This document shows, in pieces, positions 16,898-24,200 of a stretch of 31,884 bases of DNA (the stretch's first letter is position 1; every line of letters begins with the position of its first letter). The position numbers and the translations under genes were made by a program. Source of the DNA: an uncultured Oxalobacteraceae bacterium (GTDB taxonomy: Bacteria; Pseudomonadota; Gammaproteobacteria; Burkholderiales; Burkholderiaceae). Location: assembly GCA_946479255.1 (NCBI GenBank), contig CAMLFK010000028.1, positions 1 through 31,884 on the forward strand, read 5' to 3'. Under the pieces are notes generated by a model, which was not told the origin of the DNA, searched no databases, and saw nothing but the letters and a program-made list of their open reading frames with translations.

Positions 16898-18895
16898 ATG
16901 CCTTATCAATTTTGCATCCCAGCTTTCACTTTGCTGTTTTCCACCTGCGCCTGGGCCAATCCACCCGCCGGCAGCACGGCCGTACTTGCGCTGCTGGAGA
17001 CCACCGATTTGCACGCCAATGCGCTCGGCTACGATTACTACAAGCTCACTCCCGAGCCCTCGTTCGGCATGGACCGCCTGGCGACCCTGATCGCCCAGGC
17101 GCGCCGCGACTACCCCAACAACCTGCTGCTCGACAGCGGCGACACCATCCAGGGTTCGGCGCTGGCCGACCACCAGGCGCTGGTCAATCCGTTGCCGTGC
17201 AACCAGACGCTCGCGGTCTACAAGGTCATGAACCACCTGGGCTACGACGGCGGTGCCATCGGCAACCATGAGTTCAACTACGGCCTGGCCTACCTGAACC
17301 AGGTCACCGGCAGCCGCCTGGACGTGGCCGGCGTGGCGCCGGAGCAGCCGGCCTGCAGCGGCCCGGCTTTCCCGCTGGTGCTGGCCAACGTCTACAGCCT
17401 CAAGACCCACAAGCCGCTATTCGAGCCGTACCGCATCATCGACAAGCAGGTCGCCGCGCTCGATGCCGAGGGCAAGCCGGTGACGGCGACCATCAAGGTC
17501 GGCATCATCGGCTTTGCGCCGCCGACCATCCTGTCGTGGGACAAGCGCTGGCTGGAAGGGCGGGTGTACACCGAGGGCGTGCGCGAGGCCGCGCGCCGCT
17601 ACATCCCCGAGATGCGCGCCAAGGGGGCCGAACTGGTGGTGGCCCTGTCGCACGGCGGCCTCGATGGCGGGCCGTATTCGCCGCAGATGGAGAATGCCAA
17701 CTACCACCTGGCACAGGTAGGCGGCGTGGACGCCATGCTGATGGGGCATTCGCACCAGCTGTTCCCCAACGCGGCCAGCACGGTCACCCAGTTCAACCTG
17801 CCCGGCGTGGACAAGGCCAAGGGCACCGTGCATGGCGTGCCCAGCGTGATGTCGCACCACTGGGGTAAGAACCTTGGGGTGATTGCCCTGCACATGCGTC
17901 ACGACGGTACCCGCTGGATGGTCGACAAGGGCAAGACACAGGTGGAAGCCCGCGCTACCCAGTTACCCGATAAATCCTTCGTGGCGCCCGATCCCGCCGT
18001 GGCTGCACTGGTCGCGGCCGAACACGCCGCCACCATCGGCTACATCAAGACGCCCATCGGCACGGCGGACTTCCGCATGTCGTCTTACTTTGCCGATGTG
18101 GGCGACGTGTCGGCGATCGCCATCGTCAACCAGGCGCAGACCGACTATGTGAAGCGCTATGTGAAGGAAAACTTGCCGCAGTATGCCGCGCTCCCCGTGC
18201 TGTCGATGGCTGCACCGTTCAAGAACGGCCACGGCGGGGTGCAGGACTATACCGACGTCGCCGCGGGCAGCCTGGCGCTCAATCACGCGGCCGATTTGTA
18301 CCTGTATCCGAATGCGCTGTATGCGGTGAAGGTGGACGGTGCGCTGCTCAAAAGCTGGCTCGAACGTGCGGCCGAGCGCTTCAACACCATCGATCCCGCG
18401 CGCAAGGAGCCGCAGGAGCTGGTCAGTACTACCTTCGCCGGCTATAACTTCGACGCGCTCACTTCACCGGACGTGAGTTATGAAATCGGCCTTGCGCAGC
18501 CTCCGGGCCAGCGTATCGCCCGTCTGAGCTATCGCGGCAAGCCGGTGGCGCCTGGTGACGAGTTCATTGTGGCGACGAATAACTACCGCGCCGCCGGTGG
18601 TGGGCAATTCCCCGGGCTCGACGACAGCAAGACCGTGATTGCCTCGCACGACACCAACCGCGATGTGCTGATCGAGTACATCAAGTCGGTCAAGTCGCTG
18701 ACGCGGGCGGCGCATGGGCAAGGGCGCAGCTGGCGCTTTGCGCGCATGAGAACCAGTGGGCCGGTGGTGTTTTACGCGCCGCCAGGCTTGATCGCGCTGG
18801 CGCGCCAGGCTGGCTTGAACAATGTGACGCAGCTGCGCGCCGACGACGGGCGCGGCAAGGGCCTGGCCGCCTACGCGGTGGACCTTGCCAAGTAG
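16898..18895 (+). CDS. cpdB: 2',3'-cyclic-nucleotide 2'-phosphodiesterase/3'-nucleotidase
   Basis: A 665-residue bifunctional periplasmic enzyme (E. coli CpdB 647) that hydrolyses 2',3'-cyclic nucleotides and 3'-nucleotides for scavenging. A signal peptide opens the protein (cleavage near CAWA-NPP, residue 20), unusual in lacking Lys or Arg in its first residues; an in-frame stop at 16859 and no other start codon leave ATG 16898 as the only choice. The N-terminal metallophosphatase domain shows ETTDLHANALGYDYY, LLDSGDTIQGS, GNHEF, ALSHGG and GHSHQ, supplying the two-metal site. The C-terminal 5'-nucleotidase domain includes TNNYRAAGGGQFPG. It is transcribed opposite to its neighbours on both sides. 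Confidence 0.95.
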   Translation: MPYQFCIPAFTLLFSTCAWANPPAGSTAVLALLETTDLHANALGYDYYKLTPEPSFGMDRLATLIAQARRDYPNNLLLDSGDTIQGSALADHQALVNPLPCNQTLAVYKVMNHLGYDGGAIGNHEFNYGLAYLNQVTGSRLDVAGVAPEQPACSGPAFPLVLANVYSLKTHKPLFEPYRIIDKQVAALDAEGKPVTATIKVGIIGFAPPTILSWDKRWLEGRVYTEGVREAARRYIPEMRAKGAELVVALSHGGLDGGPYSPQMENANYHLAQVGGVDAMLMGHSHQLFPNAASTVTQFNLPGVDKAKGTVHGVPSVMSHHWGKNLGVIALHMRHDGTRWMVDKGKTQVEARATQLPDKSFVAPDPAVAALVAAEHAATIGYIKTPIGTADFRMSSYFADVGDVSAIAIVNQAQTDYVKRYVKENLPQYAALPVLSMAAPFKNGHGGVQDYTDVAAGSLALNHAADLYLYPNALYAVKVDGALLKSWLERAAERFNTIDPARKEPQELVSTTFAGYNFDALTSPDVSYEIGLAQPPGQRIARLSYRGKPVAPGDEFIVATNNYRAAGGGQFPGLDDSKTVIASHDTNRDVLIEYIKSVKSLTRAAHGQGRSWRFARMRTSGPVVFYAPPGLIALARQAGLNNVTQLRADDGRGKGLAAYAVDLAK

Positions 18896-18905
18896 TACGG
18901 CAAGC

Positions 18906-18935
18906 TTAGTGCAGCTGCTTCGGTGGCTGCACTAA
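18906..18935 (+). terminator. Strong hairpin after cpdB, UUCG tetraloop
   Basis: TTAGTGCAGC (18906-18915) and GCTGCACTAA (18926-18935) pair perfectly. The inner TGC/GTG adds two G-U pairs and a C-G pair closing a TTCG tetraloop, all favouring the plus-strand RNA. It starts 10 nt after the cpdB stop. There is no following T run, so it may act as a 3'-end stabiliser or RNA-processing stop. It overlaps the last codons and stop of the opposite DUF2288 gene. Confidence 0.5.
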
Positions 18936-19223
18936 TACGAATGGGCTGACGACCGAGGTCCACAGCACCGCTTCTTCGGCACTCCAGCGTTCCGCCTGGG
19001 CGTCGCTCACTTTGGCGACTTTACCCTCGTTCATCCAGTGGGCGATGCTGTCCTTGTCGTCGTGCGAGATGCGCACGGCCACGTCGACCAGGTCCAGCTC
19101 GTCGCTGACATAAATGACGGAGCCCTGCGCAAAATGACGCTGCAGCTCCGACCACGGCAGGCGCGCGGTTTCGCGGTTGATCTTGATGCGCAGTTCGGTG
19201 TCGTTCTCAGGTTTCGTTTGCAT
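18906..19223 (-). CDS. DUF2288 family protein
   Basis: A 105-residue acidic soluble protein of the DUF2288 family. It has the typical run ELRIKINRETARLPWSELQR, then ELDLVDVAVRISHDDKDSI and a closing W-x6-LW..VV.PFVLVQ region. I start at ATG 19223 (MQTKPENDTELR) because the open frame upstream to 19346 is antitoxin/toxin-operon sequence read out of frame. It lies 17 bp downstream of the RES toxin gene on the same strand and is likely co-transcribed with the toxin-antitoxin pair. The function is unknown. Its C-terminal codons form the hairpin after cpdB. Confidence 0.85.
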   Translation of the reverse strand: MQTKPENDTELRIKINRETARLPWSELQRHFAQGSVIYVSDELDLVDVAVRISHDDKDSIAHWMNEGKVAKVSDAQAERWSAEEAVLWTSVVSPFVLVQPPKQLH

Positions 19224-19240
19224 AAAAATACTCGTAATTC

Positions 19241-19924
19241 TCAAATTGATTCGATCAGCGGTGTCGGCGATCCGCTCCAGGTCAGCCGATAGGCCGCACC
19301 CTTGCGTACATTGCCCACCAGCGCTGGCCGGAAGCAGGCCAGGCATGTGCCTCCTTCGTGGCGCACGCTGGGATAAATGATCCCCATCGATCCGGCGTCC
19401 AGCAGCTTGACCGCCAGCTTCTGCGATTCGATATAGCTTTCCGGGTCGAGGTATTTGACGAAGCTGTCCACCCCGCGCAGGTCGTGGAATACGCTGGTGA
19501 AGTCGGCCAGCAGTACCTGGTAGGTCACGCTGTCGTCGAAGCGGTCGATCTCGGTATATTCGACGGTCTTGTGGAAGCTGATCTCGGCCAGCGAGGTCTC
19601 GACGTCGAAGCCGCAGTACCAGGCCCCGCGCTCGCCGTCGTTGAAGCGGCTGCCCTCCGGGCGTGGATAGGTGTAGGCCGCGTTAATGATGCGGAAGTTC
19701 GGCACGCCGAACACCAGCTCATCGACGCCGATGCCGGGCAGCCCGCCGTACTCGCCGCGCAGACGCTCGTTGGTGGCGTTATCCAGGTCGAACAGGTCGC
19801 GCAGGACGTCATTGTCGTCAGCCAGCGGGCTGAGGACCGAGTCTTCGACGTCGGCGAAACGGGACGGGATCAGGCGGCAGGTGTCGAACTGGCGTAGTTG
19901 GGTGGTTGTTGGAGTGGCCGGCAA
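19241..19924 (-). CDS. RES domain toxin of a type II toxin-antitoxin system
   Basis: A 227-residue RES-domain protein. RES toxins consume or modify NAD+ (NAD+ phosphorylase or ADP-ribosyltransferase types). The family's Arg, Glu and Ser lie in GSRFND, SLAEISFHKT and YPSVRHEGG. The preceding gene is its Xre-type antitoxin, ending 2 bp before the start. I use TTG 19924 (then PATPTTTQLRQFD), with GGGGG 9 nt upstream. No ATG or GTG lies between the antitoxin stop and the conserved part, and the longer frame to 20056 runs through antitoxin coding sequence. The gene appears intact. Confidence 0.88.
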   Translation of the reverse strand: MPATPTTTQLRQFDTCRLIPSRFADVEDSVLSPLADDNDVLRDLFDLDNATNERLRGEYGGLPGIGVDELVFGVPNFRIINAAYTYPRPEGSRFNDGERGAWYCGFDVETSLAEISFHKTVEYTEIDRFDDSVTYQVLLADFTSVFHDLRGVDSFVKYLDPESYIESQKLAVKLLDAGSMGIIYPSVRHEGGTCLACFRPALVGNVRKGAAYRLTWSGSPTPLIESI

Positions 19925-19926
19925 GA

Positions 19927-20364
19927 TTACAGACCCCCACGGCGCGCATCGAGCAGCTTGCGTACGGTTTGCATTGCAAGAATGCCGCCGGCCAGCATTT
20001 GCGACAGCGGCGTGCGGCCGCCGAAGACCGGGTTCTTGTTGGGCAAGGTGATCCATTCGTCCGCCAGCTGGTCGCCGTACAGGATGTGCAGGGATTTATA
20101 GATGCCCAGCAAGTAAGAAATGCGCGTGATGCGGTCGACTTCGAGCACCCGGTCAGGATTCTTCTTCCACTCGTAGAAGGTGGAGGACGACAGGCCGCCC
20201 AGCAGTTCGCGGGCATCCTCGTCGCGCAGCTTCCATGCGGCGACCAGTTTGAAGAAGCCCTTGAGCGCGGATTTGGAGAGCCGCTCACGTTCGGCCCTGG
20301 CATTCAGATCGACCAGAACGGCGGGTTCAAAGCGACTTTTTGGATAGGCGTAAGCGAGATTCAT
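19927..20364 (-). CDS. Xre/MbcA/ParS-type antitoxin (DUF2384)
   Basis: A 145-residue antitoxin. The N-terminal part carries an Xre-like helix-turn-helix (about 30-90: LKGFFKLVAAWKLRDEDARE and LGGLSSSTFYEWKKNPD). The C-terminal toxin-binding DUF2384 domain includes NKNPVFGGRTPLSQMLAGG. It neutralises the downstream RES toxin and probably represses its own operon. ATG 20364 has GGAG 8 nt upstream. The gene leads an operon with the RES toxin and DUF2288, and a dyad overlapping its promoter is a likely operator. Confidence 0.92.
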   Translation of the reverse strand: MNLAYAYPKSRFEPAVLVDLNARAERERLSKSALKGFFKLVAAWKLRDEDARELLGGLSSSTFYEWKKNPDRVLEVDRITRISYLLGIYKSLHILYGDQLADEWITLPNKNPVFGGRTPLSQMLAGGILAMQTVRKLLDARRGGL

Positions 20365-20383
20365 GGTGGGTTGCTCCGGTTAT

Positions 20384-20418
20384 GGAGTCTTTATACTCCA
20401 ATTCCGAAGTGAGTGCAA
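20384..20418 (-). promoter_or_regulatory. Promoter and dyad operator of the Xre-RES operon
   Basis: On the minus strand TTGCAC (20418-20413) and TATAAA (20395-20390) are spaced 17 bp. The dyad GGAGT-N6-ACTCC (20384-20399) covers the -10 box, where binding by the HTH antitoxin would block RNA polymerase. The repressor-operator link is inference from antitoxin autoregulation in this family. Confidence 0.6.
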
Positions 20419-20466
20419 GCTAGCTCGCTAAGGTGCGTCCCCTCTTTGAGTATGTTCAACCTCGGC

Positions 20467-22161
20467 TCAGGCCGGCTCGGCGTGCTCGACCATCAGTTGC
20501 ACCCGCGTTACTCCGTTGTATTCATTGGCATCGAGGCGGAACGCGACCCGGGCCCGTTCCCCGACCGAGGCGGTGTGGCCGAACCAGATCGCGTCGTAGC
20601 GCTGGCCGTTGCGTTCCAGCTGCAATTTCAGGTGGCGTTCCTTGAGAATGCGCTGGCTGACCACGCGGAATTCATCGCAGAACACGGGCGGTGCGAAGCC
20701 CTGGCCCCACACCTGTCCATCCATCAGGCTGATAAATTCTGTTGTGTAATAAGCATCTTCGAGCGGTCCATCCGTTTCGATGACCCGTTCCAGTTGCTGG
20801 GCATTGAGCCAGGCGCGGCCGACTTCTTCAAACGCTTGCGAGAAGGCGTCGAAGGCCGTGTCGCGGATGGTCAGGCCGGCCGCCATCGCGTGGCCGCCGA
20901 ACTTGTCGATCAGGCTGGGGGCACGCTTGGACACCAGGTCGAGCGCGTCGCGCAAGTGAAAGCCGGGAATCGAGCGCCCCGATCCCTTGAGCCAGCCATC
21001 GCCGCCCGGCGCGAAGGTGATGGTAGGACGGAAGAACTTCTCTTTCAGGCGCGATGCCACGATGCCGATCACCCCCTGGTGCCAGCCGGCGTCGAACACG
21101 CTGATGGTGTTGCTGGTCGCCGGCTCGAAGGCGTCCAGGTAAAGCAGGGCGGCGTCCTGCATCTCCGCTTCGATCTCGCGGCGCTTCAGGTTGATTTCGT
21201 TGAGCTGCTGGGCGATGGCCCAGGCGCGGCCCTCGTCATCGGTGACCAGGCATTCGATCCCGAGCGACATGTCGTCCAGGCGGCCGGCCGCATTCAGGCG
21301 CGGTCCGAGGGCAAAGCCCAGGTCGAACGGCGAGGCGCTGCGCGGCTCGCGCCCGGCCACGCGGAACAGCGCGGCCACGCCGGCGTGCATGCGGCCGGCG
21401 CGCATGCGTTTCAAGCCCTGCGCCACCAGGATACGGTTGTTGGAATCGAGCCGCACCACGTCGGCCACGGTGCCCAGCGCGACCAGGTCGAGCAGATGGT
21501 CGAGCTTGGGCTGGGTCTGGGCGTCGAACAGGCCGCGCCGGCGCAGTTCGGCGCGCAGGGCCAGCAGCACGTAGAACACCACGCCGACCCCGGCCAGGTG
21601 CTTGCTGGGGAAGCCGCATTCGGGCTGGTTCGGGTTGACGATCACCCGCGCCTCAGGCAGCTGGTCGCCCGGCAGGTGGTGGTCGGTGACGACGACGTCG
21701 ATGCCCAGCCGTTTGGCGGCCAGCACGCCGTCGACGCTGGCGATGCCATTGTCGACCGTGATGATGATGTCGGGGGCTTTCTCGCGCGCGGTCATCGCGA
21801 CGATCTCCGGCGTCAGCCCGTAGCCGTACTCGAAACGATTCGGCACGATGTAGTCCACTTGCGCACCCATTGCCCGCAGGCCGCGCAGTGCGACCGCGCA
21901 GGCGGTGGCGCCGTCGCAATCGTAGTCGGCCACGATGGTCATCTTTTTTCCGGCACCGATCGAGTCGGCCAGGAACAGTGCGGCGGCGTCGATGTGCAGC
22001 AGGCCGCCGGGTGGCATCAGGGCGGCCAGCTCGCTGGACAGTTCGCGGCTGTCGGTCAGGCCGCGCGCGGCGTACAGGCGTGCGAGGACGGGATGCACAC
22101 CGCTCTGGCGCAGCAGTTCGGAATTGCGGAAGGAGCAGGGACGGATCGAGATGCGGGTCAT
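20467..22161 (-). CDS. recJ: Single-stranded-DNA-specific exonuclease RecJ
   Basis: A 564-residue 5'-3' single-strand exonuclease (E. coli 577) acting in recombination, mismatch and base-excision repair. The DHH-family phosphoesterase motifs are present: VADYDCDGATA (motif I), ITVDNGIAS, the diagnostic TDHH, NPNQPECGFPSKHLAGVGV, and later the DHHA1-domain stretch KGSGRSIPGFHL and GGHAMAAGL. ATG 22161 overlaps the stop of the upstream RpfE-like gene as ATGA, so the two are translationally coupled. In E. coli recJ directly precedes prfB and lysS; here about 6.3 kb intervene. Confidence 0.97.
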   Translation of the reverse strand: MTRISIRPCSFRNSELLRQSGVHPVLARLYAARGLTDSRELSSELAALMPPGGLLHIDAAALFLADSIGAGKKMTIVADYDCDGATACAVALRGLRAMGAQVDYIVPNRFEYGYGLTPEIVAMTAREKAPDIIITVDNGIASVDGVLAAKRLGIDVVVTDHHLPGDQLPEARVIVNPNQPECGFPSKHLAGVGVVFYVLLALRAELRRRGLFDAQTQPKLDHLLDLVALGTVADVVRLDSNNRILVAQGLKRMRAGRMHAGVAALFRVAGREPRSASPFDLGFALGPRLNAAGRLDDMSLGIECLVTDDEGRAWAIAQQLNEINLKRREIEAEMQDAALLYLDAFEPATSNTISVFDAGWHQGVIGIVASRLKEKFFRPTITFAPGGDGWLKGSGRSIPGFHLRDALDLVSKRAPSLIDKFGGHAMAAGLTIRDTAFDAFSQAFEEVGRAWLNAQQLERVIETDGPLEDAYYTTEFISLMDGQVWGQGFAPPVFCDEFRVVSQRILKERHLKLQLERNGQRYDAIWFGHTASVGERARVAFRLDANEYNGVTRVQLMVEHAEPA

Positions 22162-23180
22162 GGTAACAAAGAGGCAAGCGATGGCCGGCGCCAGAATGCG
22201 CGCTGGGCCAGTTTGGTGGTGGTGAAGTCGAGGTGGGCGCCGCGGTGACTAAGCAGAAGGCGCAGCTGATGCACACGCCCTGTCATGAGCGCATCGCAGG
22301 CTGGCGCAAACACGGCCTGTTCGAGATGCTGCATCTGCGCCAGCCAGCTTGACCAGTCGGCGGCCAGGGCCGGGCCGGTCAGTTCGCCGCACACCAGCAG
22401 CGCGTCTTTGCCGCCGGCGATCAGGGCCTCCAGCGAAGCGCCGCCCGGCTGGCTGAGGGCAGATAGCCATGCGGGCGCGGCGTTTGCCGCCAGCGTGGCG
22501 GGTGCCGGCCTGGCCGGGGTGGAGGATGGCGCCCATGGCCAGAAGCCGTTGATCGACGCCAGTCCCCGTGCTTCGCGCTGTGCATTGGCAGGGTGGCTGA
22601 ACCACAGCATCTGGACTTCGTTCTGCAGCTTGCGGTACTCGGCCGCACGGGTGCCGGACGGCAGCCAGTCCGTCATGTTCAGGCCGACCGCCGCATCGGG
22701 CGTGGCCGTGAGCAGATCGGCCCAGTCGTCCGCCCGCATGAACCAGGTGCCCGCGTCGCCGTACTGCAGCGGCTTGCCGCTGTCGTCGAAGTAGGGCTTG
22801 GCCGCCTCGAACAGGGCACGCGCGTGCTCGTCGGACAGCCGAAGGCCACGCTGGTCGTGCAGCAGCAAATGGCTGCGTGCTATTTCGATATGTGATGGAT
22901 TGACAATGAACCAGCTACCGTCGCCAGGCTCCAGCCCGTATCCACGCATCACCTGCGTGGCGAGCGCCGGGGCGCCATTGGCCGCCGCCGCATCGAGCTC
23001 GCGCGCCAGCCATGCTTCATAGGGCAGGGCCCGTACTTTGTCATCGATGGCAATGGTCTTGCGGGACGAAGGGCGCGACAGCAGGGTCGCGAGCGCGGGC
23101 GCTTGCATGGCGCGGATCAGGTCGGACGCGAGTTCTGGGGGAGGTAAAGCGAACGGCAGGACAAGCGAAATTTGAGTCAT
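22158..23180 (-). CDS. RpfE-like conserved protein (COG4255 type)
   Basis: A 340-residue conserved protein that in betaproteobacteria commonly sits just before recJ and is often labelled regulatory protein RpfE. It begins MTQISLVLPFALPPPELASD and contains GDGSWFIVNPSHIEIARSHL and GLNMTDWLPSG stretches. It shows no signal peptide or membrane segment. I start at ATG 23180 because the open frame further upstream lacks family similarity; the ribosome-binding site is not obvious. The stop overlaps the recJ start. There is distant resemblance to phosphoglycerate-mutase-type proteins, but I see no catalytic motif to support an enzyme call. Confidence 0.8.
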   Translation of the reverse strand: MTQISLVLPFALPPPELASDLIRAMQAPALATLLSRPSSRKTIAIDDKVRALPYEAWLARELDAAAANGAPALATQVMRGYGLEPGDGSWFIVNPSHIEIARSHLLLHDQRGLRLSDEHARALFEAAKPYFDDSGKPLQYGDAGTWFMRADDWADLLTATPDAAVGLNMTDWLPSGTRAAEYRKLQNEVQMLWFSHPANAQREARGLASINGFWPWAPSSTPARPAPATLAANAAPAWLSALSQPGGASLEALIAGGKDALLVCGELTGPALAADWSSWLAQMQHLEQAVFAPACDALMTGRVHQLRLLLSHRGAHLDFTTTKLAQRAFWRRPSLASLLP

Positions 23181-23347
23181 GCAGCATTGTAGGCCAATTG
23201 GCTGCCGACGAGAAAAATCGCCCTCAGGAAATGTGCCCCCAGGTAGGACAAACGAATACGCAGGCAGGCGCGAACGCTGCCGCCAAAAAGGCATCGGCGG
23301 CAGTACGGGCCGCAGTGCGGCCCCCAGCGACGCCGTCAAACGAGCGA

Positions 23348-24148
23348 TCAGGGTGACGGCTGCGTAGGGCTCGCTCCGGTATCGGTCTGCGCCTGAACAT
23401 CGAGCTCCACGTCACCGAAAGTCAGGCCCATGGATTCCTCGTACCAGGTTTGCACCATCGACAGATGCTCGCGCTCTTCATTGAGGGCGTTGGTGAAATC
23501 CTCCACCATATCCGGAAGGTCTTGCGAATCAGCCAGTGCCACGAGAGTTTCCCAGCCGGCGTTGTCGCTCAGCTCTGCCGTCAGTATGGCATGCAGGCTC
23601 TGGGCGATGCTGGTGCGCGGATCGTTGAGCACCTGCACCAGGCCCATGGATTCCACTCCGGCCAGATCGGCGCTCGGCGTTTGCGAGGTCGGGTCGCCCC
23701 CCAGGGTCTCGATGGCTTCCTTGACGATCATGAAATGGCGCAGCTCGTCACTGCGAATGCGGGCCAGGTCCTCCAGGGTCATGCTGATCTCGCCATCGAG
23801 CAAGGCTTCGCACTTGGTGATGAGCGCGTCGTACAGGCGCGTACCGGTGCGCTCGAACGCCATGCGCTCGCCCAGCTTGTCGAGCAGAATCTGCGGGCTG
23901 TCACCTTTGAGCATCGATACGCCCATGCCGACCGCGCCGCTTAGTGTGCTCGGCAGTGGCACCGAGCCCAGGGTTTCGGCGTTGGCGATGTAGTCGCTGC
24001 GGATCGTGGAAAGTTCGGATTCGTCGCCACTCAGCGCGTCTTCGCCCTGCAGGACTGGATCGACTTCCTGCATGGCCTTGCTGTCGACTGGCGACATCTG
24101 GATGCCGGTGCGGTTCATGCCAACGTGTTCTGTAGATACGGTACCCAT
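23348..24148 (-). CDS. Ferritin-like diiron protein, short paralogue
   Basis: A 266-residue protein whose core (about 85-235) is a ferritin-like four-helix bundle. The ligand spacing E99, E135-x2-H138, E192, E225-x2-H228 matches a two-iron site. An acidic, probably disordered N-terminus (1-55) and a Thr/Pro tail flank it. ATG 24148 is chosen because AGGAGG lies 4 nt upstream; the earlier ATG at 24169 precedes that site. It is the second gene of an operon, 52 bp after the longer ferritin-like gene. The substrate or role (iron handling, peroxide stress, oxygenation) cannot be read from sequence. Confidence 0.8.
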   Translation of the reverse strand: MGTVSTEHVGMNRTGIQMSPVDSKAMQEVDPVLQGEDALSGDESELSTIRSDYIANAETLGSVPLPSTLSGAVGMGVSMLKGDSPQILLDKLGERMAFERTGTRLYDALITKCEALLDGEISMTLEDLARIRSDELRHFMIVKEAIETLGGDPTSQTPSADLAGVESMGLVQVLNDPRTSIAQSLHAILTAELSDNAGWETLVALADSQDLPDMVEDFTNALNEEREHLSMVQTWYEESMGLTFGDVELDVQAQTDTGASPTQPSP

Positions 24149-24200
24149 GTGTCCTCCTGAAACGTGCATATTGCGTAGACTTCGTCAAAGTGGGCCTGGA

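Noticed and set aside
16802..20418. A single mobile island spanning cpdB, the TA operon and DUF2288
   Set aside because: I found no direct repeats, integrase, tRNA or compositional break bounding the region; only the intron and TA pair look accessory.
20413..22248. A 611-codon plus-strand open frame
   Set aside because: It is antisense to recJ, which carries all DHH-family motifs.
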